Of a DNA stretch of 64,000 nt, positions 46,984 to 55,844 are shown one piece after another. A program made the position numbers and the translations under genes. Each line of letters starts with the position of its first letter. Position 1 is the first letter of the stretch. Origin of the DNA: Actinomycetota bacterium (GTDB lineage Bacteria; Actinomycetota; Actinomycetes; Nanopelagicales; Nanopelagicaceae); the NCBI GenBank assembly GCA_026392775.1, contig JAPLBK010000038.1, forward strand, positions 1 to 64,000. The letters run 5' to 3'. The notes below the pieces were generated by a model. The model was not told where the DNA came from, did not search any database, and worked only from the letters and a program-made list of their open reading frames with translations.

Positions 46984-47927
46984 GTTTTTATGGTTTAGTC
47001 GATGGTACTGAAGCATCCCTAAAGAAATATCTAGGTTCGCTATCAGGAGTCGATCAAGTTGGTGCTGATGCTAGGGCAGCGATGCTGGCTACTCGTAGCA
47101 TTAAAACAACCTCTAAACGTTGGGCAATCGATACGGCCATATCAATGGTGGATTTAACAACTCTAGAAGGCGCAGATTCTCCTGGAAAAGTTAAGGCCCT
47201 ATGCACTAAAGCTGTGCGCCCTGATCCAACTGATTCATCTGTTCCAAGTGTGGGCGCAGTCTGTGTTTACAACGATATGGTTGCAATTGCCCGCACACAC
47301 TTAGATCTCATTGGTGGTCAACATGTTGGCGTGGCAGCTGTTTCAACTGCTTTTCCATCTGGTCGTGCATCAATGGAAGTAAAGATTCAAGATACAAAAG
47401 ATGCCGTCGAGGCTGGGGCTTCAGAGATTGATATGGTGATTGACCGAGGCGCATTTCTTTCAGGACGATATATCGAAGTTTTTGATGAGATTGTAAAAAT
47501 TCGTGAAGTTTGTGGCACCAAGGCCCATTTGAAAGTCATCTTTGAAACAGGTGAACTTGTTACTTACGACAATGTCCGCAAAGCTTCCTTTTTAGCAATG
47601 GCCGCTGGAGCAGATTTCATTAAAACTTCCACAGGTAAAGTTGCACCAGCTGCTACCGCCCCTGTAGTTCTTGTGATGCTTGAAGCGGTGAGAGATTTTT
47701 ATGCAATGACCCAGGTGCGAATCGGTGTGAAGCCAGCAGGTGGTATCAGAAATACTAAAGATGCCATTAAGCAACTAGTCCTAGTCAATGAGACCGCTGG
47801 GCCAGAATGGCTTAAACCATCTCTCTTTCGCATTGGGGCTAGTGCATTGTTAAATGATCTATTAATGCAACGCATGAAAATGGATGATGGCTACTACGCT
47901 AGCCCTCAGTATGTGACGATCGACTAA
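46980..47927 (+). CDS. deoC: Deoxyribose-phosphate aldolase
   Basis: 315 residues, longer than the classical enzyme but normal for actinobacteria. The Schiff-base lysine lies in FIKTSTGKVAPAAT, and EIDMVIDRGAF and VKPAGGIR are conserved. Splits deoxyribose 5-phosphate to acetaldehyde and glyceraldehyde 3-phosphate. GTG start overlapping the mutase stop (GTGA). The acetaldehyde would be the substrate for the ALDH genes that follow. Confidence 0.94.
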   Translation: MSFYGLVDGTEASLKKYLGSLSGVDQVGADARAAMLATRSIKTTSKRWAIDTAISMVDLTTLEGADSPGKVKALCTKAVRPDPTDSSVPSVGAVCVYNDMVAIARTHLDLIGGQHVGVAAVSTAFPSGRASMEVKIQDTKDAVEAGASEIDMVIDRGAFLSGRYIEVFDEIVKIREVCGTKAHLKVIFETGELVTYDNVRKASFLAMAAGADFIKTSTGKVAPAATAPVVLVMLEAVRDFYAMTQVRIGVKPAGGIRNTKDAIKQLVLVNETAGPEWLKPSLFRIGASALLNDLLMQRMKMDDGYYASPQYVTID

Positions 47928-47938
47928 AGGGGGAAAAC

Positions 47939-49178
47939 TTGACTTTTGAATACGCGCCGGCTCCAGAGTCGCGCGCCCTTGTTACGATCAAGCCTAAGTA
48001 TCGCTCGCATCATGCAGGAGCGCTCACGTGAATTTGCAGTACTTGAAACCCTTGATAATGGAAAGCCAATTCGCGAATCGCGCGATGTAGATGTTCCACT
48101 TGCCGCAGCACACTTCTTCTATCACGCAGGATGGGCTGACAAGCTTGAATATGCAGGCTTAGGAACAACACCTAAAGCTCATGGTGTTGCAGGACAGATT
48201 ATTCCTTGGAATTTTCCATTATTGATGCTGGCCTGGAAGGTTGCACCTGCACTTGCTGCAGGAAACACCGTTGTTCTAAAGCCAGCTGAAACAACATCAC
48301 TCACTGCGCTTTTATTTGCTGAAGTTTGCCAACAGGCAGAACTTCCTGCTGGGGTTGTAAACATCGTTACAGGTGATGGTTCAACTGGCGCACTTATTGT
48401 GAATCATCCAGGAATCGACAAGATTGCATTCACTGGCTCTACAGAAGTTGGAAAGATTATTGCCCGCGCAGTTGCTCCAACAAATAAGAGTGTGACCCTA
48501 GAGCTCGGTGGTAAAGCTGCCAATATAATCTTTGAAGATGCAGCAATTGATGAAAGCGTCGAAGGCATTGTTAATGGAATTTTCTTTAATCAAGGCCATG
48601 TCTGCTGTGCTGGTTCACGCTTAATCCTTCAAGAGAGCATTGCCGATGAAGTATTAGAAAAGCTAAAAAATAGAATGGCTAAAATCCGTGTGGGCGATCC
48701 CATGGATAAGAACACTGATTTAGGTGCAATCAATAGCAAGGAACAACTACTAAAGATTCGTGAATTAACTGCTGTCGGGGATTCCGAAGGTGCGCAGCGT
48801 TGGAGTGCGCCTTGTGATTTGCCAGGCAAGGGTTTCTGGTTTGCGCCAACCATTTTTACTGGTGTGACTCAAGCCCACCGAATTGCACGCGAAGAAATCT
48901 TTGGTCCAGTACTTTCGGTTTTAACTTTTAGAACCCCTCAAGAAGGTATAGATAAAGCCAATAACACTCCTTTCGGACTCTCTGCTGGTATTTGGAGTGA
49001 AAAAGGATCTAAGGTTTTATGGGCCTCTCAGCAACTTCGCGCCGGTGTCATCTGGGCAAATACATTCAATAAGTTTGATCCCACTTCCCCATTTGGTGGA
49101 TACAAGGAATCCGGTTGGGGTCGTGAAGGCGGACGTCATGGTTTGTCTGCGTATTTAAAGGGAGTCTCACATGACTAA
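47939..49178 (+). pseudogene. Aldehyde dehydrogenase, disrupted by an out-of-frame internal deletion
   Basis: TTG at 47939, with an AAGGGGG Shine-Dalgarno, opens MTFEYAPAPESRALVTIKPKY, the normal start of this actinobacterial ALDH family, but that frame ends at 48031. The rest of the enzyme (IARIMQERSREFAVLE to the stop) continues in another frame from about 48001. About 65 residues that should lie between KPKY and IARIM are missing. The remainder keeps the NAD fold, the catalytic Glu motif LELGGK and the cysteine in FNQGHVCCAGSR. Either a pseudogene, a shortened protein from an internal start, or an assembly error. Confidence 0.8.
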
Positions 49179-50013
49179 TCGAATTGATGTGAAAAAGACA
49201 TACAAACTATTTATCAATGGGGCGTTCCCACGTTCGGAGTCTGGACGCACATATGAAGTTAAGAATACCAAGGGTGTCTTCATTGCAAACCCATGTTTGG
49301 CTTCCCGTAAAGATTTGAAAGATGCAGTTGTTGCTGCCCGCGCAGCCCAGCATGGATGGAACAAGGCAACTTCCTATAACAAGGGACAAATTCTTTACCG
49401 ACTAGCAGAAATGCTTGAAGGCCGTCAGGCTCAGTTCGTTGATGAGATTGTTACAGTCACTGGTGTATCAAAAACCAAAGCTGAAAAAGAGGTTACTGAT
49501 TCAGTAGATCGGCTCGTTTGGTATGCGGGATGGACCGACAAAATCTCTTCTCTTTCAGGTGCACTCAACCCTGTAGCTGGTCCTTATTACAACTTCACAA
49601 TCCCTGAGAGCATGGGAGTTATTGCAGCCATTGCTCCAGAGGCTCCTTGCCTACTTGGTTTGATTGATTCAATAGCACCCATCATTGTTGGTGGTAACAC
49701 CGTGATTGTTCTAGCAAGCACAAAAGCACCGTTATCTGCCATGAGCTTTGCTGAAGTCATTGCAACAAGTGATGTTCCAGCAGGTGTCATAAACATTTTG
49801 ACTGGAAAGAAGGATGAAATAACCCCTTGGATGGCCTCACATATGGATATTGATGGCTTAGATATCTCAGGTTTAGGTACTAAAAAGCATTCAGAGGTTA
49901 AATCTGCTGGAAGTGAAAACCTCAAGAGAATCTATAGTTTTAAAAGCGCTGATCCTGGACGCATCCTTGCCTTCATGGAAAACAAAACGGTCTGGCACCC
50001 AATAGGGCTATAG
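49171..50013 (+). CDS. Truncated ALDH-like protein without catalytic residues
   Basis: 280 residues. It aligns with the N-terminal NAD-binding half of aldehyde dehydrogenases (YKLFINGAFPRSESGRTYEV at the start, PAGVINILTG later) but ends before a catalytic domain; the LELGGK glutamate motif is replaced and no catalytic cysteine exists. Such half-ALDH partners follow the full ALDH after deoC in many actinobacteria, so this is probably a real pseudo-subunit and not a fresh truncation. Overlaps the preceding gene by 8 bases and converges on the nucleoside hydrolase (6-base overlap). Confidence 0.75.
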   Translation: MTNRIDVKKTYKLFINGAFPRSESGRTYEVKNTKGVFIANPCLASRKDLKDAVVAARAAQHGWNKATSYNKGQILYRLAEMLEGRQAQFVDEIVTVTGVSKTKAEKEVTDSVDRLVWYAGWTDKISSLSGALNPVAGPYYNFTIPESMGVIAAIAPEAPCLLGLIDSIAPIIVGGNTVIVLASTKAPLSAMSFAEVIATSDVPAGVINILTGKKDEITPWMASHMDIDGLDISGLGTKKHSEVKSAGSENLKRIYSFKSADPGRILAFMENKTVWHPIGL

Positions 50014-50961
50014 CCAGCCTTTATCAATGGTTTTAAACCATAAGTGTTCAACTGCAGCAACATCTAAATCCAGAACTACTCGAACTGAAGCAGAATCAGC
50101 CAAATCAATTGGTTCTATGGACTTTAAAAATGGTGCTCTGCGATCACAGATAGTTTGACCACGTGCTGGACCTTGTGACGTGTCAACCACAACATCGAAG
50201 ACTTCGGTTGTAAATAGCTCTGGATGTATTACACACGCTACTGCACCGTAATCTCCCAAGGTGATAGGTGAAATATGCAGTCGCTCGATAAATGCCTGTA
50301 TAAGCGTTGCAGCAAATTGAGGTGCTGGATCAGAAGATTTCAATAATTGCGCTGCATTCTCACTAGTTGCACCTGGGCGCATAAAAACATCTAATCCATA
50401 CATCGTAATTGGTACGCCACTTTGGAAAACAATTGCAGCTGCTTCTGGATCGTGCCAAACATTAAACTCTGCTGCAGCTGTTGCATTACCGGCAGATGCG
50501 GATCCACCCATCAATACGATTCTATGCAGTTTCTTTGCAGTCTCAGGAAATGAACGCAAAAATAATGCAATATTTGTAAGTGGGGCGATAGGCACAAGTG
50601 TTACAGGCTCCTTTGATCCTTCAATGAGATCACGGAGGAGTTCAATAGCTGAACGAGAATCAACTTTTCGATGTGATGGAGCAATGCCAAGATCGCCCAT
50701 TCCATCGGCGCCATGCACATACTCGGCATACTCTGATTTACCCAAAAGCGGACGAACTGCGCCTCTAGCAACTGGAATATCCCCAGCTCCGGCTGCATCC
50801 AAAACCTTCAAAGTATTTGCAACAACCTGGTCAACATTGGTGTTGCCATCAACGCAGGTGACTCCTAATAAGTTGATTGCTGGATGCATCGCGGCAAAAA
50901 GTACTGCGAAGGCATCATCAACGCCGGTATCAACATCAAGAATGATTGAAGTTTTTTCCAT
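50008..50961 (-). CDS. Inosine/uridine-preferring nucleoside hydrolase
   Basis: 317 residues. The calcium-binding N-terminus ILDVDTGVDDAFAVLFAAM, the LVPIAPLTNIALFL and EFNVWHDPEAA segments mark the IunH family, which hydrolyses nucleosides to base plus ribose. Divergent from ribokinase, 18 bases apart, so the released ribose can be phosphorylated by the neighbour. Confidence 0.92.
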   Translation of the reverse strand: MEKTSIILDVDTGVDDAFAVLFAAMHPAINLLGVTCVDGNTNVDQVVANTLKVLDAAGAGDIPVARGAVRPLLGKSEYAEYVHGADGMGDLGIAPSHRKVDSRSAIELLRDLIEGSKEPVTLVPIAPLTNIALFLRSFPETAKKLHRIVLMGGSASAGNATAAAEFNVWHDPEAAAIVFQSGVPITMYGLDVFMRPGATSENAAQLLKSSDPAPQFAATLIQAFIERLHISPITLGDYGAVACVIHPELFTTEVFDVVVDTSQGPARGQTICDRRAPFLKSIEPIDLADSASVRVVLDLDVAAVEHLWFKTIDKGWL

Positions 50962-50967
50962 AAGCGA

Positions 50968-50974
50968 TAGCCTA
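50968..50974. promoter_or_regulatory. Symmetric shared -10 for nucleoside hydrolase and ribokinase
   Basis: TAGCCTA reads TAGCCT on the plus strand (6 bases before the ribokinase ATG at 50980) and TAGGCT on the minus strand (7 bases before the hydrolase ATG at 50961). The geometry is identical to the birA/accD gap. Confidence 0.55.
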
Positions 50975-50979
50975 GCGGT

Positions 50980-51876
50980 ATGAGCAAAGCAGTAATAGCG
51001 GTAGTTGGCAGTGCAATGATTGATCTAACTGCCTATGCCAAAGTAATTCCTGCTCCTGGGCAAACCTTAGAAGGTGATCTATTTACTACTGGTTTTGGCG
51101 GTAAAGGAGCCAACCAAGCCGTTATTGCCGCGCACTGTGGGGCCCACGTTCACTTTGTTGGAAAGTTAGGTAATGACCTATTCGGTGACTCCATTGCTGA
51201 AAATTTCAAGAAGCTTGGCATTGGTTCCGAATTTCTAGAACGCAGTGACACCCCCAACGGTGTTGCACATATCTGGGTCGATGCCAATGGTGAAAATAGA
51301 ATCGTCATTATTCCTGGAGCAAATCATGAAATTGAATTGAAAAAGACTGTTCAAGCTATTGAATCCATAGCTGATTTAGCAGTTGTAGTTGCCCAATGTG
51401 AAATCAAGCAGGAAGTAACTCTGGCCGCATTTAGCGCAGCTAAAGCGCGAGGGTGTGCAACTATTCTCAATCCGGCGCCATATCAAACTCTGAGTAAAGA
51501 GCTCCTAGAAGTAACGGACTGGATTATTCCTAATGAAACTGAGTTCAAAGAACTCCATGGTCAAGCACCAACAAGTGATGAAGTGCTAAAGAAATTTAGA
51601 CCAGGCAAAAATTCCATAGTTACTCTGGGATCAGAAGGTGCGGTGTTGATTACCTCCGATGGAAATCTGACTCGAGTAAGTGCGCCAAAAGTAAATACTG
51701 TAGATACCACCGGTGCTGGTGATGCCTTCGTTGGAGTTTTTGCTTTTGGCCTAGCAAGTGGAAAAAGCCCAGAAGATGCGATGAAACTGGGAATTAAAGT
51801 TGCATCGATGAGTGTCACACGAAAAGGTGCGCAATCCTCATATCCTTCTCAAGCAGAGATAGAAACGCTTTCATAA
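50980..51876 (+). CDS. rbsK: Ribokinase (PfkB family)
   Basis: 298 residues. N-terminal GFGGKGANQAVIAAHCGAHVHFVGKLGNDLFG and C-terminal DTTGAGDAFVGVFAFGLA (anion hole and catalytic Asp). Phosphorylates ribose to ribose 5-phosphate. Pairs functionally with the divergent nucleoside hydrolase. Its last 28 bases overlap the converging P450 gene. Confidence 0.92.
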   Translation: MSKAVIAVVGSAMIDLTAYAKVIPAPGQTLEGDLFTTGFGGKGANQAVIAAHCGAHVHFVGKLGNDLFGDSIAENFKKLGIGSEFLERSDTPNGVAHIWVDANGENRIVIIPGANHEIELKKTVQAIESIADLAVVVAQCEIKQEVTLAAFSAAKARGCATILNPAPYQTLSKELLEVTDWIIPNETEFKELHGQAPTSDEVLKKFRPGKNSIVTLGSEGAVLITSDGNLTRVSAPKVNTVDTTGAGDAFVGVFAFGLASGKSPEDAMKLGIKVASMSVTRKGAQSSYPSQAEIETLS

Positions 51877-53033
51877 CCTCGTAATACAAAAGTAGGTCTG
51901 CGCACTGGATCCCCAGCTAATTGCATATTTGGATATTTCTCCCACAACGCTGGCAGTGAAACGCTCATTTCTAAGCGGGCAAGAGGTGCACCCAAACAGA
52001 AATGAATACCTGCTCCAAAACCAATGTGAGGATTGGGATCACGAGTTAAATCCATTTCATCTGCGTTCTCAAAGACTGTGGAATCTCGATTAGCTGAGCC
52101 GATTAGGGCTGCAATCTTCTGGCCCTTTTCAATCTTTACGCCGCCCAGCTCAGTATCAACGATTGCGGTGCGCTCAAATAAGTGAAGCGGGGCATCAAAT
52201 CGCATGAATTCTTCAAGAGCAGTTTCAGTTATTGCACGTGAGTCTTTACGAAGAAGCTCAGCTTGATCTGGCCGCTCAAGAGCTGCAATCATTCCATTTC
52301 CAAATGCATTCACACTTGCTTCATGTCCGGCATTAAGTAGAAGCACACACGTTGCCACTAGTTCATGGGAGTTCAGTTTTTCGCCATTTTCTTCAACCAT
52401 TGCTAAATCAGTGATGAGATCATAACCTGGATTTGTTTTGCGGTGTTCAGCCAAATCGCGAACATACTCAGCAAACTCACCCGCTGCCTTCTTAGCTTCA
52501 ATTTGATGCTGTTCTGATGGATTAACCTCATACATCTTGACAATTGACTGTGACCACGGACGCAATAAGTGCTCTTCAGATTCTGGAAAGCCCAATAAGT
52601 CGGCGATGATTTTTACCGGAAGAGGTTCTGCATAATCTGCAATCAAGTCGAAGGTCTCTCCTGATTTAACCTTCTCATCTATGGTATCCAATAGCTGTTG
52701 CGTGATGCGTTCAACCGCTGGTCGCATACCTTCTATCTTGTTTCGATTAAAGGCTTTTGCAACCAATGATCGCAAGCGCGTGTGCTTAGGTGGTTCACTA
52801 TCTAGTATCGAATCTGAGTGGAGCCAGTTGAAAGTTTCCCATTCAAAATCTGGTTCTTTGTCTGTGAAAATGCGACCTAATGATTTATTTCTAAAGACAT
52901 CATTTGCATCACTATGGCGAGCAGCTAAAAATATCTGCATTCCCTCGTGCCAAACAGGTTTGCCAATCTCACGAAGAGCCTTTAACTGCTCGTATGGATC
53001 AGCGACAAAAGTAGGATTATTAAAATCAATCAT
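51849..53033 (-). CDS. Cytochrome P450
   Basis: 394 residues, soluble bacterial type. The heme-thiolate motif GFGAGIHFCLGAPLARLE (Cys346), the I-helix LLNAGHEASVNAFG (236-240 in place of the AGxET consensus) and ExxR (E275, R278) are intact. Monooxygenase; substrate unknown, CYP subfamily not assigned. Its ATG overlaps the adenosine deaminase stop as TAATG, so it is translated as part of the nucleoside operon. No redox partner gene is adjacent; the nearest ferredoxin is at 16.4 kb. Confidence 0.93.
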   Translation of the reverse strand: MIDFNNPTFVADPYEQLKALREIGKPVWHEGMQIFLAARHSDANDVFRNKSLGRIFTDKEPDFEWETFNWLHSDSILDSEPPKHTRLRSLVAKAFNRNKIEGMRPAVERITQQLLDTIDEKVKSGETFDLIADYAEPLPVKIIADLLGFPESEEHLLRPWSQSIVKMYEVNPSEQHQIEAKKAAGEFAEYVRDLAEHRKTNPGYDLITDLAMVEENGEKLNSHELVATCVLLLNAGHEASVNAFGNGMIAALERPDQAELLRKDSRAITETALEEFMRFDAPLHLFERTAIVDTELGGVKIEKGQKIAALIGSANRDSTVFENADEMDLTRDPNPHIGFGAGIHFCLGAPLARLEMSVSLPALWEKYPNMQLAGDPVRRPTFVLRGYESVSISA

Positions 53034-54127
53034 TACTCAGCAGAGATTTTCGCATAGCCAGGTTTGATAACGCCATCAATAATCTTTAAACGCTCTGGAT
53101 ATGGGATAAACGCACTCTTCATTGCATTAATTGTGATGCGCTGAAGCTCTGCAAAATCCCAGCCAAATGCCTTTACTGCCTCTTGCATCTCAAATGACAT
53201 TGAAGTCTGACTCATCAAGCGGTTATCAGTGTTGAGGGTGACTCTAAAGCGCAAGCGGGCCAAGGCTCCGATGGGATGCTCGGCATAGCTCTTTGCTGCC
53301 CCTGTTTGAAGATTAGAGGTCGGACATAGCTCGAGTGGAATCCTGCGATCTCGAACGTAGGAGGCAAGCTGACCAAGCTTTGGTTCTAGGCCGGAGAAAT
53401 CAATGTCATCGATGATTCGAACTCCATGGCCTAAACGTTCAGCACCGCATAGTTGAATTGCTTCCCAAATAGAAGGTAGTCCATATGCCTCACCAGCATG
53501 AATCGTGAAGTGAGCATCCTCCTTGCGCAAGTAATCAAAAGTTTCTTTCTGATCACTAGGTGGAAAACCATCTTCTGGACCTGCAATATCAAAGCCAACA
53601 ACACCTTTGTCACGATACTTAACCACTAATTCTGCAACTTCTTGTGAAAGTTTATTCTGGCGCATTCCACAGAGCAATGAAAAGACATGAATCTCATGGC
53701 CTTCCGCTTTTGCTTCTGCCATTCCTTGCTTATAGCCCTCAATAGTTGCTTCAACAACATCGGCCATTGACAGGCCTTTTTCTGTGAAGAGCTCCGGTGC
53801 GCCGCGAACTTCGGCATAGACAACACCATCTCGCGCCAAATCTAATGCACACTCACGGGCAACTCGGATAATGTCATCACGTCGTTGCATCACTGCGATT
53901 GTGTGAGAAAAGGTTTCTAAGTAGCGAACTAAAGAACCTGAATCACATGATTCACGGAACCATGTTGCAAGTTCAGCAGCATCAGTAGTTGGAAGTGCGG
54001 TGTAACCAATTTCGCCTGCGATATCAATAATAGTTTGAGGGCGTAATCCGCCATCTAGGTGATCATGTAGCAGTACTTTTGGAACACGCTTAATCTGGGC
54101 TGGTGAGGGCTTACTTGTAAGGCTCAA
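53033..54127 (-). CDS. add: Adenosine deaminase
   Basis: 364 residues. Metal ligands in [14 protein letters not shown], then the glutamate in [25 protein letters not shown] and [13 protein letters not shown] (aspartate). Converts adenosine and deoxyadenosine to inosine forms. 10 bases after deoA; the P450 follows by TAATG overlap. Confidence 0.93.
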   Translation of the reverse strand: MSLTSKPSPAQIKRVPKVLLHDHLDGGLRPQTIIDIAGEIGYTALPTTDAAELATWFRESCDSGSLVRYLETFSHTIAVMQRRDDIIRVARECALDLARDGVVYAEVRGAPELFTEKGLSMADVVEATIEGYKQGMAEAKAEGHEIHVFSLLCGMRQNKLSQEVAELVVKYRDKGVVGFDIAGPEDGFPPSDQKETFDYLRKEDAHFTIHAGEAYGLPSIWEAIQLCGAERLGHGVRIIDDIDFSGLEPKLGQLASYVRDRRIPLELCPTSNLQTGAAKSYAEHPIGALARLRFRVTLNTDNRLMSQTSMSFEMQEAVKAFGWDFAELQRITINAMKSAFIPYPERLKIIDGVIKPGYAKISAE

Positions 54128-54137
54128 CTGAAGGCTC

Positions 54138-55442
54138 TCAATCCGTAATTCGTTCGACTACTAGTGGCAATCTATCTATTTTTCCATTCTTTGGTAAATC
54201 ACCAATAGTTACAGAATTAGTAAGCGATTCCTGCGCACGGGCAAAGGCTGCTGGAGTATCAGTATGCAATGTGTAGAGCGGGGCTCCAGCGGCAACCACT
54301 TCACCTGGTTTAGCGTGAATCTGGATTCCAGCCCCGGCCTGAACTGCCTCGCCTTGGCGTGATCGGCCTGCACCTAAACGCCAGGCAGCCATCCCCACCT
54401 TCATTGCATCCATTGAAAGAATTGTTCCACTCGATGGTGCCGTAATAACTAAATTTTCTTTTGCCGTTGGAAGTTTTGCATCAGGATCTCCACCCTGGGC
54501 GCTAATCATCTGGCGCCACACATCCATTGCTTTTCCATTTTTTAACATATCAGCTGGATCGACGTTAGTTATACCAACTATTTCTAACATCTCACGTGCA
54601 AGTAGAACGGTAAGTTCGATGACATCGGTTGGTCCACCACCTGCCAACACTTCGACAGACTCCCGAACCTCTAAAGCATTACCTGCAGTTAGTCCTAATG
54701 GAATATCCATAGCCGTTACAAGTGCAATCGTTTTTACTCCCGCTCTTTTTCCAAGACCAACCATTACATGAGCCAACTCTTTAGCTTTTTGTGGATCACT
54801 CATAAATGCACCCGCACCAGTCTTAACATCAAGTACGAGTGCACTCGTTCCTTCAGCAATTTTCTTACTCATAATCGAGGAGGCAATCAGTGGAATTGCT
54901 TCTACCGTTGCAGTCACATCACGCAGTGCATACAACTTCTTATCTGCCGGAGCCAGCCCCGCTCCTGCTGCACAAATTACTGCTCCGCAATCTTGCAAAA
55001 CTTTAAGCATCTCTTCATTTGATAGTGAGGCTCGCCAACCAGGAATTGATTCCAACTTATCTAGAGTTCCGCCCGTGTGGCCAAGACCTCGACCAGAAAG
55101 TTGTGGGACAGCAGCACCACAAGCAGCAACTAGTGGCGCTAGAGGCAAAGTAATTTTATCTCCCACTCCACCTGTTGAGTGCTTATCCACTGTTGGTCGC
55201 GACAATGCTGACCAGCTCATGCGCTCACCACTGTTGATCATTGCATCAGTCCACCGAGAGATCTCTCGAGATTCCATACCGTTAAGTAAAATTGCCATTA
55301 ACAGCGCAGACATTTGTTCATCTGCCACAGCGCCACGGGTGTATGCGTCAATCACCCAATCAATTTGTGGATCAGTTAATGAATGTCGATCGCGTTTTGC
55401 AGCGATTACTTCAGCTGCTGAGAATGCCTCAACCTGCGACAT
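54138..55442 (-). CDS. deoA: Thymidine phosphorylase
   Basis: 434 residues. The signature [25 protein letters not shown] and the downstream [19 protein letters not shown] are complete. Phosphorolysis of thymidine and deoxyuridine yields deoxyribose 1-phosphate for the mutase and DeoC. Directly after cdd. Confidence 0.94.
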   Translation of the reverse strand: MSQVEAFSAAEVIAAKRDRHSLTDPQIDWVIDAYTRGAVADEQMSALLMAILLNGMESREISRWTDAMINSGERMSWSALSRPTVDKHSTGGVGDKITLPLAPLVAACGAAVPQLSGRGLGHTGGTLDKLESIPGWRASLSNEEMLKVLQDCGAVICAAGAGLAPADKKLYALRDVTATVEAIPLIASSIMSKKIAEGTSALVLDVKTGAGAFMSDPQKAKELAHVMVGLGKRAGVKTIALVTAMDIPLGLTAGNALEVRESVEVLAGGGPTDVIELTVLLAREMLEIVGITNVDPADMLKNGKAMDVWRQMISAQGGDPDAKLPTAKENLVITAPSSGTILSMDAMKVGMAAWRLGAGRSRQGEAVQAGAGIQIHAKPGEVVAAGAPLYTLHTDTPAAFARAQESLTNSVTIGDLPKNGKIDRLPLVVERITD

Positions 55443-55844
55443 TTAGCGCTCGTTGCGGTCTAAATCATCAGGACCAAAAGCCCAAGGCAACATAGCCGCC
55501 ATTGTCTGAGGTCCATCATCGGTCATCAAGAGTGCATTCGATCCACCATGTTCAAACAACAGTTGGCGACAACGCCCACATGGTGCCAAGTGATTTTCCT
55601 GTCCATCAACGCATGAGATTGCAACTAAACGTCCTCCGCCTGTTGCAATAAGGTTTGAGACTAATCCGCACTCTGCACAAAGTCCTAGGCCATAACTGGC
55701 ATTTTCAACATTGCATCCAGAAACGATGCGGCCATCATCAACTAAAGCTGCCACACCAACTGGAAATTTTGAATAAGGGGCATATGCAGTTTTCATCGCT
55801 GCAACTGCAGCAGTGTGTAGTGCATCCCAATCAATAGCCTTCAT
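55443..55844 (-). CDS. cdd: Cytidine deaminase
   Basis: 133 residues, tetrameric type. Zinc ligands in CAECGLVSNL and CGRCRQLLFEHG, with the catalytic glutamate in the first motif. Converts cytidine and deoxycytidine to uridine forms. TAATG overlap with the permease gene upstream. Confidence 0.94.
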   Translation of the reverse strand: MKAIDWDALHTAAVAAMKTAYAPYSKFPVGVAALVDDGRIVSGCNVENASYGLGLCAECGLVSNLIATGGGRLVAISCVDGQENHLAPCGRCRQLLFEHGGSNALLMTDDGPQTMAAMLPWAFGPDDLDRNER

